From Actinomycetales bacterium (lineage in GTDB: Bacteria; Actinomycetota; Actinomycetes; Actinomycetales; Microbacteriaceae), in contig JAFKEN010000006.1 of the NCBI GenBank assembly GCA_017308515.1, forward strand, positions 292,479 to 356,478: a stretch of DNA of 64,000 nucleotides. The letters are read 5' to 3'. The notes under the pieces are model-generated. The model ran no database searches, had not been told where the DNA came from, and worked only from the letters and a program-made list of their open reading frames with translations. Shown here piece after piece: positions 47,753-55,202 of this stretch. The translations under genes and the position numbers were made by a program. Every line of letters begins with the position of its first letter. Position 1 is the stretch's first letter.

Positions 47753-48268
47753 GTGGATGCGCCCGCGAGTTCCGACCTCGTCGTCCGGCGCGCCCGCACC
47801 CCCGACGTGCTCGCGATCGAGGCGCTCGTCGAGCCGCTCGTGCAGGAGCGCATCCTGCTGGGCAAGGACCGCGTGGTCTTCTACGAGTCGCTGCAGGAGT
47901 TCCAGGTCGCCGAGATCGACGGCCGCATCGTCGGCTGCGGCGCCCTGCACGTCATGTGGGAGGACCTCGGCGAGATCCGCACCCTCGCGACCGCGGCCGA
48001 GTGGCGCCACCGCGGCGTGGGGCACGCGCTGCTGACCTCGCTCGAGGGGGAGGCGCGCGAGCTCGGGCTCAGCCGGCTGTTCTGCCTGACCTTCGAGACC
48101 GACTTCTTCGGGCGGCACGGCTTCGCGCCGATCGGCGAGGGCATCGTCGCCCCCGACGTGTACACCGAGCTGCTGCGCTCGCCCGACGAGGGCATCGCCG
48201 AGTTCCTCGACCTCGCGCGGGTCAAGCCCAACACCCTCGGCAACACGCGGATGCTCAAGCGGCTCTAG
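47753..48268 (+). CDS. Amino-acid N-acetyltransferase (short ArgA-like GNAT)
   Basis: A 171-residue GNAT protein without the kinase-like domain of E. coli ArgA. EIRTLATAAEWRHRGVGHALLTSLEGEA near residues 73-100 is the acetyl-CoA loop (R-x-x-G-x-G/A), and LFCLTFETDFFGRHGFAPI near 108-126 is characteristic of N-acetylglutamate synthases such as Rv2747. It would make N-acetylglutamate for arginine synthesis. The segment VKPNTLGNTRMLKRL at the C-terminus is also family-like. No other arg gene is adjacent. Confidence 0.85.
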   Translation: MDAPASSDLVVRRARTPDVLAIEALVEPLVQERILLGKDRVVFYESLQEFQVAEIDGRIVGCGALHVMWEDLGEIRTLATAAEWRHRGVGHALLTSLEGEARELGLSRLFCLTFETDFFGRHGFAPIGEGIVAPDVYTELLRSPDEGIAEFLDLARVKPNTLGNTRMLKRL

Positions 48269-48335
48269 GCCCGAGCCACGCTGCGAGTTCCCGCGCCGTG
48301 CGCGCGTGCAACCGGGCGCCGCCCCCGCGCGCGCC

Positions 48336-48341
48336 TACCCT
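48336..48341 (+). promoter_or_regulatory. Candidate -10 hexamer for the leaderless gene at 48348
   Basis: TACCCT with exactly six bases to ATG. Confidence 0.5.
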
Positions 48342-48347
48342 GACGGC

Positions 48348-48965
48348 ATGTCGACGATCCGCAACCCCGTCGGCCCCCTGCCGCGGGCGGTCTACTGGCG
48401 CCGTCGCCTGCTGCTGCTGCTCGGGCTGGTGGCGGTCGTGGTCGTCATCGTCCTCATCGTGGTGCGGCCCGGATCCGGCGGCGAGGGCGCCGCGACGGCC
48501 CCGACCCCGTCGAGCTCACCGAGCGCGACCGGCTCCGCGACCCCCGGCGCGGTCGACGCGACGACGCCGTGCGCGACCTCGGCGATCCGCTTGACCCCGG
48601 TGACCGACGCCACGAGCTACGCCGAGGGCGTCAACCCGATGGTCTCGATGCTCATCGAGAACACCGGTGCGACCCCGTGCACCTACGACGTCGGAACCGG
48701 CGCGCAGGAGTACCTGATCACGAGCGGATCCGACCGCATCTGGAGCTCGAAGGACTGCCAGAGCTCGCCCACCAGTTCGCCGATGGTGCTGCAGCCGGGG
48801 GATCCGCTCGCGACGACGCCGTTCGCGTGGGATCGCACCCGCTCGGCGACCGACACCTGCGGCGGCGACCGCCCGGCCGTCACGGCGGGCGGCGCGAGCT
48901 ACCACCTCGAGGTGCACCTGGGCGACGCGGTGTCGAGCGACACCGTGCAGTTCGTGCTGGAGTAG
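48348..48965 (+). CDS. Membrane-anchored DUF4232-like extracytoplasmic protein
   Basis: A 205-residue protein. Residues 18-40 form a single membrane span (LLLLLGLVAVVVVIVLIVV) with a positively charged N-terminus inside, then a Thr/Ser/Pro/Ala-rich linker (45-72) and a beta-rich outer domain with cysteines at CATSAI, CTYDVG, CQSSP and CGGDRP, likely forming two disulfides. The arrangement resembles DUF4232-type immunoglobulin-like domains in actinobacteria; the exact family is uncertain. It converges on a TetR gene, eight bases apart. Confidence 0.7.
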   Translation: MSTIRNPVGPLPRAVYWRRRLLLLLGLVAVVVVIVLIVVRPGSGGEGAATAPTPSSSPSATGSATPGAVDATTPCATSAIRLTPVTDATSYAEGVNPMVSMLIENTGATPCTYDVGTGAQEYLITSGSDRIWSSKDCQSSPTSSPMVLQPGDPLATTPFAWDRTRSATDTCGGDRPAVTAGGASYHLEVHLGDAVSSDTVQFVLE

Positions 48966-48972
48966 GTCGCCC

Positions 48973-49638
48973 TCAGCCGGCCGCCGCGGCGTGCTCGATC
49001 CCGTCGAGCAGGTAGTCGAGCCCCGGCTCGAAGGAGTCGCCGAAGTCGTAGCCCGGCTGCAGCACATGCTCGACGGTGAACCGCACGAGCGAGGGGTACT
49101 TCTCGGCCGGCAGTGGCGCGATGATCTGGTCGCTCGCGTCGGTCAGATCGCCGCCCTCGCCGAGCGGCAGCGCCGCCTCCTGCAGCGCGAAGCCGTAGAC
49201 GAAGGCGTCGACGACGGCGAGTCCGTGCGCGACGAGCGGCAGCGGGAAGCCGGTGCCGAGCCACGCCGTCACCATCGCCTCGTGATGGTCGAGGATGTCG
49301 GCGCCCGGGGAGCGGCGACCCTCCATGATCGGGATCGCCCAGGGATGCCGGCGCAACGCGGCGCGGAGCGACCGGGCCCGACCGCGGATCGCCTCCTTCC
49401 ACGGGGCCGCCGGATCGGGCCGCTCGATCTCGTCGAACACCCGCCCGACCATGCCGTCGACGATGTCGTCCTTGCTCGCCACGTAGTGGTACAGGCTCAT
49501 CGGGCGCACGCCGAGGTGCTCCGCGAGGCGGCGGATGGTGAGCGGCTCGAGACCGATCTCGTCGGCGAGCGCGACGGCACCGTCGATGATGCGGTCGCGG
49601 TCGAGGGGACGGCGGGTGCCGTCTCCGTTCTGGGGCAC
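48973..49638 (-). CDS. TetR-family regulator
   Basis: A 221-residue regulator. DRDRIIDGAVALADEIGLEPLTIRRLAEHLGVRPMSLYHYVASKDDI (residues 13-59) is the DNA-binding domain, and the C-terminus resembles the tetracycline-repressor C-terminal family (PWAIPIMEGRRSPGADILDHHEAMV). GTG at 49638 has GAGGAG six bases upstream. It diverges from the serine hydrolase-DUF4386 operon across two matching operator-like repeats, so it probably controls that operon. Confidence 0.9.
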   Translation of the reverse strand: MPQNGDGTRRPLDRDRIIDGAVALADEIGLEPLTIRRLAEHLGVRPMSLYHYVASKDDIVDGMVGRVFDEIERPDPAAPWKEAIRGRARSLRAALRRHPWAIPIMEGRRSPGADILDHHEAMVTAWLGTGFPLPLVAHGLAVVDAFVYGFALQEAALPLGEGGDLTDASDQIIAPLPAEKYPSLVRFTVEHVLQPGYDFGDSFEPGLDYLLDGIEHAAAAG

Positions 49639-49671
49639 GGGGTCTCCTCCGGGGTCGGGTCTTGACTCATC

Positions 49672-49713
49672 GTACTAAGTATGGCTACCGTACGTCGGGT
49701 TGGTACAAAGTAC
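49672..49713. promoter_or_regulatory. Paired operator-like repeats in the tetR/hydrolase divergent promoter
   Basis: GTACTAAGTA (49672-49681) and GTACAAAGTA (49703-49712, within the palindrome GTACAAAGTAC) differ at one base and are 31 bases apart, three helical turns. TTGACT at 49662-49667 and TACCGT at 49686-49691, 18 bases apart, form a plausible rightward promoter that contains the first copy. Confidence 0.6.
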
Positions 49714-49746
49714 GAAATTGCCGTCCCCATCCCGCTCGGAGACCCC

Positions 49747-51321
49747 ATGACCTCCCCCCTCGCCCGCCGGGGCGTTCCCGTCGTCGCGGCGCTCGCCCTC
49801 GCCCTCGCGACCGCCGGGGCGCTCGCCGCGCCCGCGGCCGCATCCCCGACCGCGTCGACGTCGGCCGGTCACGAGATCGCCCGCCTCGCGAACGCTGACG
49901 ACTCCCCCGGCCCCGGCCCCGACGCCGGCATCGAAGCCGTGCTCGACCGCGAGCTGCCCGCGTCCGGCGCCCCCGGCGTCGCCTACGCGGTCGTCACCGA
50001 CGGCGAGCTCAGCGCGGTCGGTGCCCGCGGCGTCGCCGAGCTCGGATCCGGCCGCACTCTCGCCGACGACACCCCGTTCTCGATCGGGTCGGTCACCAAG
50101 AGCGTCACGGCCGTCGCGATCCTGCAGCTCGTCGAGGCGGGCGAGGTCGACCTCGACGCGTCGTTCGCGCGCTACCTCCCGGCGTTCGCCGGCGGCCCCG
50201 CGGAGCCGGTCACGGTGCGGCAGCTGCTCGGCCACACGAGCGGCTACTCGACCCTGCAGGGCAACACCTCCCACGCCGGCGGCAGCGGGAGCGACGCGCT
50301 CGCCCGCGCGGTCGACGCCCTCGCGAGCACCGCGCCGGCGAACCCGCCCGGCGAGCGCTGGGAGTACTCGAACACCAACTACCAGATCCTCGGCCGGCTG
50401 ATCGAGGTCGTGAGCGGTGAGGACTACGCCGGCTACGTCACGGCGCACGTGCTCGAGCCGATCGGGATGCGCGACAGCTTCGTCGCCGACGGCGCCGTGC
50501 ACGACGAGGCCGCCACCGGCCACCGCCCGTGGTTCTTCGGGCGGCTCGCCCTGCGCGATCGCGCGACCGATCGCGCGACCGCGCCGCAGGGCGGGGTCTG
50601 GGCGAGCGCGCGGGATCTCGCGCGCTACCTGGGCGTGCTCATGAACGGGCGCGACGACGTGCTGAGCGCCGCCGACAAGGCGCTCATGACACGCCCGGCC
50701 TCGGCCGTCTCGCCCTTCTACGGCCTCGGCTGGTTCCTCGACGACACCGACGGCACGGTCGGCCACGACGGCAGCACGCCCGGCTTCGAGTCGCTCGCGA
50801 CGATGCTGCCGGCCCAGAACCGCGCGGTCGTGGTGCTCGTGAACGCCGGCAGCGGCATCGGCTTCGGCGAGACCCTCGCGCTGCGCGAGGCGGTCACGGC
50901 CGAGGGACTCGGCCTCGCCGCGCCCGCGCAGCCCTCGCGGCTGGGGCAGCAGGCGCTCTTCGTCGGGCTGCTCGCGCTGCCGCTGTTCTACCTCGCGGTC
51001 GCGGCCTGGGCGATCGCCCACCGTGACGCTCTGCGCGCGAAGCGCCGCGGCGGGGCCGCGGGCTGGTTCAGCCTGCTCTTCCCGGTGCTCACCACCGCCG
51101 TCGCCGCCTGGGTGATCGTCGAGCTCGTGCCCTCGATGCTCGGCGCACCGCTCGGGACGCTCGCGCGGTTCCAGCCCGACCTCGGGGTCGCGCTCGTCGC
51201 GTCGGCGGTGCTGGGCGTCGCGTGGGCCGTGCTCCGGCTCGTGCTCGCGCTCACCGGGCGCGCGCCCGCGCCCGACGCGCCCGCCACGGATGCGCCCGTG
51301 CCGCGGCCCTCGACCGCCTGA
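49747..51321 (+). CDS. Serine beta-lactamase-like hydrolase, membrane-attached
   Basis: A 524-residue protein: signal peptide (cleavage after PAAAS near residue 32), then a class C/AmpH-like domain with SIGSVTKSVTAV (SxxK, near residue 116), YSNTNYQIL (YxN, near 205) and VGHDGSTPGF (HxG, near 338). Three hydrophobic segments after residue 405 anchor it. The family includes D-amino peptidases and esterases; resistance cannot be assumed. ATG at 49747 gives a proper signal peptide; a longer frame from 49681 would cross the operator. Confidence 0.87.
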   Translation: MTSPLARRGVPVVAALALALATAGALAAPAAASPTASTSAGHEIARLANADDSPGPGPDAGIEAVLDRELPASGAPGVAYAVVTDGELSAVGARGVAELGSGRTLADDTPFSIGSVTKSVTAVAILQLVEAGEVDLDASFARYLPAFAGGPAEPVTVRQLLGHTSGYSTLQGNTSHAGGSGSDALARAVDALASTAPANPPGERWEYSNTNYQILGRLIEVVSGEDYAGYVTAHVLEPIGMRDSFVADGAVHDEAATGHRPWFFGRLALRDRATDRATAPQGGVWASARDLARYLGVLMNGRDDVLSAADKALMTRPASAVSPFYGLGWFLDDTDGTVGHDGSTPGFESLATMLPAQNRAVVVLVNAGSGIGFGETLALREAVTAEGLGLAAPAQPSRLGQQALFVGLLALPLFYLAVAAWAIAHRDALRAKRRGGAAGWFSLLFPVLTTAVAAWVIVELVPSMLGAPLGTLARFQPDLGVALVASAVLGVAWAVLRLVLALTGRAPAPDAPATDAPVPRPSTA

Positions 51322-51329
51322 CGACCCCA

Positions 51330-51395
51330 CCTCGTTCCCGGACGCCCCCTCGTCCCCGGACGCCCCCTCGTCCCCGGACGCCCCCTCGTCCCCGA
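51330..51395. repeat. 18-bp tandem repeat between hydrolase and DUF4386 genes
   Basis: Unit CCTCGTCCCCGGACGCCC occurs three times (the first copy with one change) plus a partial copy, filling the gap up to the ribosome-binding site of the next gene. No gene is interrupted. Confidence 0.8.
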
Positions 51396-51410
51396 ACCGA
51401 AGGAGAACAC

Positions 51411-52130
51411 ATGTCCGCTCGTCCCGACACCACCCGACGCGCCGCGGCGCGCATCGCCGGCGCCGGATACCTCGCCCTGTTCGTGCTCGCGATCCTCGCG
51501 AACTTCGTCGTGAAGCAAGGCATCTTCGACGCGGCCGACCCGACGGCGACCGCGGCCGCCCTGGTCGAGCAGGAGGGGCTGTTCCGCCTCGGCGTCGCGA
51601 GCTGGGTCGCGATCGCCCTGCTCGACGTCCTGGTCGCCTGGGCGCTGTTCGTGCTGGTCGCGCCGGCCGGTCGCTCTCGCGCCCTGTTGGTCGCCTGGTT
51701 CCGGGTGGTGTACGCGGCCCTGCTCGGCGCGGGCGTCGTGTTCCAGCTGCTCGCGCTGGAGGTGGCGACCGGCGCGGAGAGCTCGCCCGAGCTCGCGATG
51801 CTGCTGCTCGGCGGCTTCGACCTCGCGTGGTCGCTCGGCCTCGTCGCCTTCGGGCTGCACCTCGTGCTGCTGGGCGCCCTCCTGCTGCGGGCGCGGATCG
51901 CCCCCCGGTGGATCGCCGTGGTGCTGATGGCGGCGGGTGCGGCCTACCTGGTCGACAACCTGGCGCGCGTGCTGATGACCGACTACGCGGCCATCGCGCC
52001 GGTCATGATGGCGGTCGTCGCGATCCCGTCGATCGTCGCGGAGCTGAGCTTCACCGTCTGGCTGCTGCTCGCCGGACGCCGCTCGAGCGCCGCGACGCGC
52101 GAGGCCGAGCCCGCGCTCGCCGCGGCCTGA
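51411..52130 (+). CDS. DUF4386 membrane protein
   Basis: A 239-residue protein with six predicted spans. RRAAARIAGAGYLALFVLAI at the start and the later GGFDLAWSLGLVAFGLHLVLLG and RIAPRWIAVVLMAAGAAYLVDN segments are typical of DUF4386, a family often found beside TetR regulators. The function is unknown. ATG at 51411 follows AAGGAG; it is 89 bases after the hydrolase and likely in the same TetR-controlled operon. Confidence 0.88.
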   Translation: MSARPDTTRRAAARIAGAGYLALFVLAILANFVVKQGIFDAADPTATAAALVEQEGLFRLGVASWVAIALLDVLVAWALFVLVAPAGRSRALLVAWFRVVYAALLGAGVVFQLLALEVATGAESSPELAMLLLGGFDLAWSLGLVAFGLHLVLLGALLLRARIAPRWIAVVLMAAGAAYLVDNLARVLMTDYAAIAPVMMAVVAIPSIVAELSFTVWLLLAGRRSSAATREAEPALAAA

Positions 52131-52149
52131 TCGACGCCCCGCCGAACGC

Positions 52150-52170
52150 GTCCGGTCGAACCGACCGGAC
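52150..52170. terminator. Perfect hairpin after DUF4386
   Basis: A 9-bp perfect stem GTCCGGTCG/CGACCGGAC with a 3-base loop, 19 bases after the stop, in the gap between convergent genes. Confidence 0.5.
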
Positions 52171-52180
52171 CTCCGCCGAG

Positions 52181-52209
52181 CGGCCCCCGGTTCTGCGACC
52201 GCGGGGCCG
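52181..52209. terminator. Second hairpin between DUF4386 and HPr genes
   Basis: An 11-bp stem with one bulge (CGGCCCC and CGGT paired with ACCG and GGGGCCG), followed by TTTC on the plus strand. It may terminate both converging units. Confidence 0.55.
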
Positions 52210-52227
52210 TTTCGGCGTGAGCGCGAG

Positions 52228-52503
52228 CTACTCGGTGTCGAGCTCGCTCGCGACGAGCTCGGCGAAGCGGTCGGCGACCGACTCGGCGTCATCGCCCGAC
52301 ACCTCGATCGTGACCTCGTCGCCGTGCTTCACGCCGAGGGTGAGCAGGGTGAGGATGCTCGCCGCATTGCCCTTCTTGCCCTCCGCGGTCACGAGCGTGA
52401 TGCTGTGACCGCTCTCGCCGGCGGCCTTCGCGATGGCGGAGGCGGGGCGGGCGTGCAGCCCGACCTCGGATCCGAAGACGGCGGTGCGGGTGGCCTCGGC
52501 CAT
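52228..52503 (-). CDS. ptsH: PTS phosphocarrier protein HPr
   Basis: A 91-residue protein. GLHARPASAIAKAA near residues 16-29 contains the phosphorylated histidine, and GKKGNAASILTLLTLG near 42-57 holds a serine at the position equivalent to Ser46. It passes phosphate from Enzyme I to sugar-specific EIIA. It is 9 bases downstream of the DeoR gene, so co-transcribed with it, and divergent from ptsI. Confidence 0.95.
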   Translation of the reverse strand: MAEATRTAVFGSEVGLHARPASAIAKAAGESGHSITLVTAEGKKGNAASILTLLTLGVKHGDEVTIEVSGDDAESVADRFAELVASELDTE

Positions 52504-52512
52504 GGTGCCTCC

Positions 52513-53301
52513 TCAGGCGGTGCGCGCCTCGACGGAGAGCGGGGCGAGCACGACCTCGGTGCCCGCCGCCTCCACCTCGGCGACCAGTTCGGGATTGACG
52601 GCGTCGTCGGTGATGATCGTGTCGACCGCGCCGAGCGGCGCGATGCGGCTGAACTCCTCGCGGCCGAATTTACGGTGGTCCGCGAGCACGACGGTGCGGC
52701 GCGCGGCGCGGATCATGGCGCTCTTGACGGCCGATTCGGCGAGGTCGGCGGTGGTCAGCCCGCGCTCCGGCGTGATCCCGCTCACGCTGAGGAAGGCGAC
52801 CTCGACCGCGACCATGCCGAGCATCTGGTGGGTCCAGGTGCCGACGCCGCTGAGCGACTCGCCGTGCACGGCGCCGCCCAGCAGGTGCAGCTCGATCTGG
52901 GGCAGGCTCGCGAGCGTCATCGCGACCGGCAGCGAGGCGGTCACGACGGTGAGTCGGCGGTCGGTCGGCAGGATCTCGGCGAGCCGGATCGTGGTGGTGC
53001 CGGCGTCGATGAGGATCGAGCCGCTCTCGGGCACCTCGGCGAGCGCAGCCGCGGCGATCGCCTGCTTCTCGGCGGCCATGACGGTCTCGCGCTCCGGCAC
53101 CGAGTGGCCGAGCGCCGCGCGTTCGATGGGGATCGCGCCGCCGTGCGCCCGGCGCAGCAGGCCGCGCCGCTCGAGCGTCGTGAGATCGCGCCGGATCGTC
53201 TCGGGGGTGACCTGCAGCTGCTCCGCCAGATCGCGCACGTCGACCCGTCCACGGCTCTGCGCGAGCTCGAGGATCGCCTGGTGACGCTCCGGCGCATACA
53301 T
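52513..53301 (-). CDS. DeoR-family regulator of the PTS region
   Basis: A 262-residue regulator. RHQAILELAQSRGRVDVRDLAEQLQVTPETIRRDLTTLERRGLLRRAHGGAI (residues 6-57) is the DeoR helix-turn-helix and signature. The sensor domain has GSILIDAGTTTIRLAEIL near 90 and ADHRKFGREEF near 200, the sugar-phosphate fold. It likely senses a phosphorylated sugar and represses ptsI and the mannitol genes. ATG at 53301 was chosen from family length; the longer frame adds an unlikely 12 residues. Confidence 0.92.
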   Translation of the reverse strand: MYAPERHQAILELAQSRGRVDVRDLAEQLQVTPETIRRDLTTLERRGLLRRAHGGAIPIERAALGHSVPERETVMAAEKQAIAAAALAEVPESGSILIDAGTTTIRLAEILPTDRRLTVVTASLPVAMTLASLPQIELHLLGGAVHGESLSGVGTWTHQMLGMVAVEVAFLSVSGITPERGLTTADLAESAVKSAMIRAARRTVVLADHRKFGREEFSRIAPLGAVDTIITDDAVNPELVAEVEAAGTEVVLAPLSVEARTA

Positions 53302-53334
53302 CGCGAACACTCTCCCACGGGCCGCGTTCCAACA

Positions 53335-53382
53335 CAAACAGAAACCCGGATTCGTGCTTTTCGTTCCGAATGGGTTTGTTTG
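53335..53382. promoter_or_regulatory. Inverted repeat in the deoR/ptsI divergent region
   Basis: Three blocks mirror each other: CAAAC/GTTTG, AAACCC/GGGTTT and ATTCG/CGAAT. It is an AT-rich island 33 bases from deoR and 98 from ptsI. TAGTGT at 53398-53403 is a possible rightward -10. A DeoR-type repressor binding here would control both directions. Confidence 0.55.
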
Positions 53383-53480
53383 ACCCCCGAATGCGTGTAG
53401 TGTCCGGGAACGGAGCGCCGCGGTCGGCCCGAACGGGCACGGCGCTCCCCGAATCGCACCGTCGACGACGAAGGAGCCCC

Positions 53481-55151
53481 ATGTCGGAACTGCACGGCAT
53501 CGGCGTCGGTCGGGCCGTCGCCGTCGGTCCGGTGCTGCGCATGGCCGAACCGCTCGCGCCGCCCTCCGACGCCCCGCTCGAGGGCTCCCCCGACGCCGCG
53601 ATCGAGTCGGTCGCCGCGGCCGTCGCCGCCGTCGCCGAGGATCTCGAGCTGCGCGGCGAGGTCGCCGGCGGCGAGGCGAAGGCCGTGCTCGAGGCGCAGG
53701 CCCTCATGGCGAAGGACCCGAGCCTGCAGGATCTCGTGGCCGGCCGCATCCGCGACGGCGCGAACCCCGAGCGCGCGGTCTTCGACGCCTTCGAGGAGTT
53801 CCGGCAGATGCTCGAGGGCCTCGGCGGCTACCTCGCCGAGCGTTCCGCGGATCTCGGCGACGTCGCCCAGCGCATCATCGCGCGCCTGCGCGGCGTCCCG
53901 GCCCCCGGTGTGCCCACCTCCGACGAGCCCTTCATCCTCGTCGCGACCGACCTGGCGCCCGCCGACACGGCCCTGCTCGACCTCGACGTCGTGCTCGGCC
54001 TCGTCACGAGCGAGGGCGGGCCGACCTCGCACACCGCGATCCTCGCGCGCGCCCGCGCGATCCCCGCGATCGTCGGTGTCGCCGGCGCGCTCGAGCTGCG
54101 CGACGGGCAGCGCGTCGTCCTCGACGCCGCGGCCGGCACCGTCACCGTCGACCCCGACCAGCAGACCCTCGACACCGCCGCCATCCGCATCAAGGAGCTC
54201 GCCGAGCGCGCCGCCGCCCCGGTCACGCCGGGGGCCCTCGCCGACGGCACGAAGGTCGCCCTGCTGGCCAACCTCGGCACGCCCGCGGAGGCCGCCGCCG
54301 CCGTCGAGCTCGGGGCCGAGGGTGTCGGCCTGTTCCGCACCGAGTTCCTCTTCCTCGGCCACGAGACCGCGCCGACCGTCGCCGAGCAGACCGCCCAGTA
54401 CCGCGCGCTGCTCGAGGCCTTCCGGGGCAAGAAGGTCGTCGTGCGCTGCCTCGACGCGGGCGCCGACAAGCCGCTCGCCTTCCTCACCCCCGACGCGGAG
54501 GAGAACCCCGCGCTCGGGCTGCGCGGCCTGCGGGCCCTGCGCGCCCACGAGGAGGTGCTGCGCGACCAGCTGACCGCACTGCGCGACGCGGAGGCCGAGG
54601 TCGCGCGATCCGGCGAGCCCGCGGACCTCTGGGTCATGGCGCCGATGGTCGCCGACGTCGCCGAGACCGAGTGGTTCGTCGACTTCGCCGGCGAGCTCGG
54701 CCTGGCCACGGTCGGCGTGATGGCCGAGGTGCCCTCGCTCGCGCTGCAGTCCGAGCAGGTGCTCGCGAGCTGCGCCTTCGTGAGCATCGGCACCAACGAC
54801 CTCACCCAGTACACGATGGCGGCCGACCGGCTGCTGGGCAGCGTCGCGAGCTACCAGGACCCGTGGCACCCCGCGGTGCTGCGCCTCATCCGCATGCTCG
54901 GCGAGGCCGGTGCGGCGACCGGTCGCCCGGTCGGCGTCTGCGGCGAGGCCGCCGCCGACCCGCAGCTCGCGGTCGTGCTCGTCGGGCTCGGCGTCACGAG
55001 CCTGTCGATGACCCCCGCCGCGCTCGCCGACGTGCGCGCCGAGCTGGCGCTGCACGACCTCGACCACGCGCGCGAACTCGCGGCCGCCGCGCTCGCCGCG
55101 CCCACCGCGGAGGCGGCGCGCGCCGCCGTCACCGCCGCGCACGTGCCCTGA
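53481..55151 (+). CDS. ptsI: PTS Enzyme I
   Basis: A 556-residue phosphoenolpyruvate-protein phosphotransferase that phosphorylates HPr. GLVTSEGGPTSHTAILAR near residues 175-192 contains the active-site histidine; GVGLFRTEFLFL near 280 and GTNDLTQYTMAADR near 437 bind PEP and magnesium, and the C-terminal cysteine is in GVCGEAA near 490. Length is normal. ATG at 53481 has AAGGAG five bases upstream; an in-frame extension to 53370 covers the promoter. The mannitol genes follow. Confidence 0.96.
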   Translation: MSELHGIGVGRAVAVGPVLRMAEPLAPPSDAPLEGSPDAAIESVAAAVAAVAEDLELRGEVAGGEAKAVLEAQALMAKDPSLQDLVAGRIRDGANPERAVFDAFEEFRQMLEGLGGYLAERSADLGDVAQRIIARLRGVPAPGVPTSDEPFILVATDLAPADTALLDLDVVLGLVTSEGGPTSHTAILARARAIPAIVGVAGALELRDGQRVVLDAAAGTVTVDPDQQTLDTAAIRIKELAERAAAPVTPGALADGTKVALLANLGTPAEAAAAVELGAEGVGLFRTEFLFLGHETAPTVAEQTAQYRALLEAFRGKKVVVRCLDAGADKPLAFLTPDAEENPALGLRGLRALRAHEEVLRDQLTALRDAEAEVARSGEPADLWVMAPMVADVAETEWFVDFAGELGLATVGVMAEVPSLALQSEQVLASCAFVSIGTNDLTQYTMAADRLLGSVASYQDPWHPAVLRLIRMLGEAGAATGRPVGVCGEAAADPQLAVVLVGLGVTSLSMTPAALADVRAELALHDLDHARELAAAALAAPTAEAARAAVTAAHVP

Positions 55152-55202
55152 ACGTTCCACCCCCCCCATCCACGCCACCGAGAAACAGAGAGAGACACAT
55201 CC

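Noticed and set aside
49681-49746. N-terminal extension of the serine hydrolase gene
   Set aside because: It covers the operator/promoter and would bury the signal peptide.
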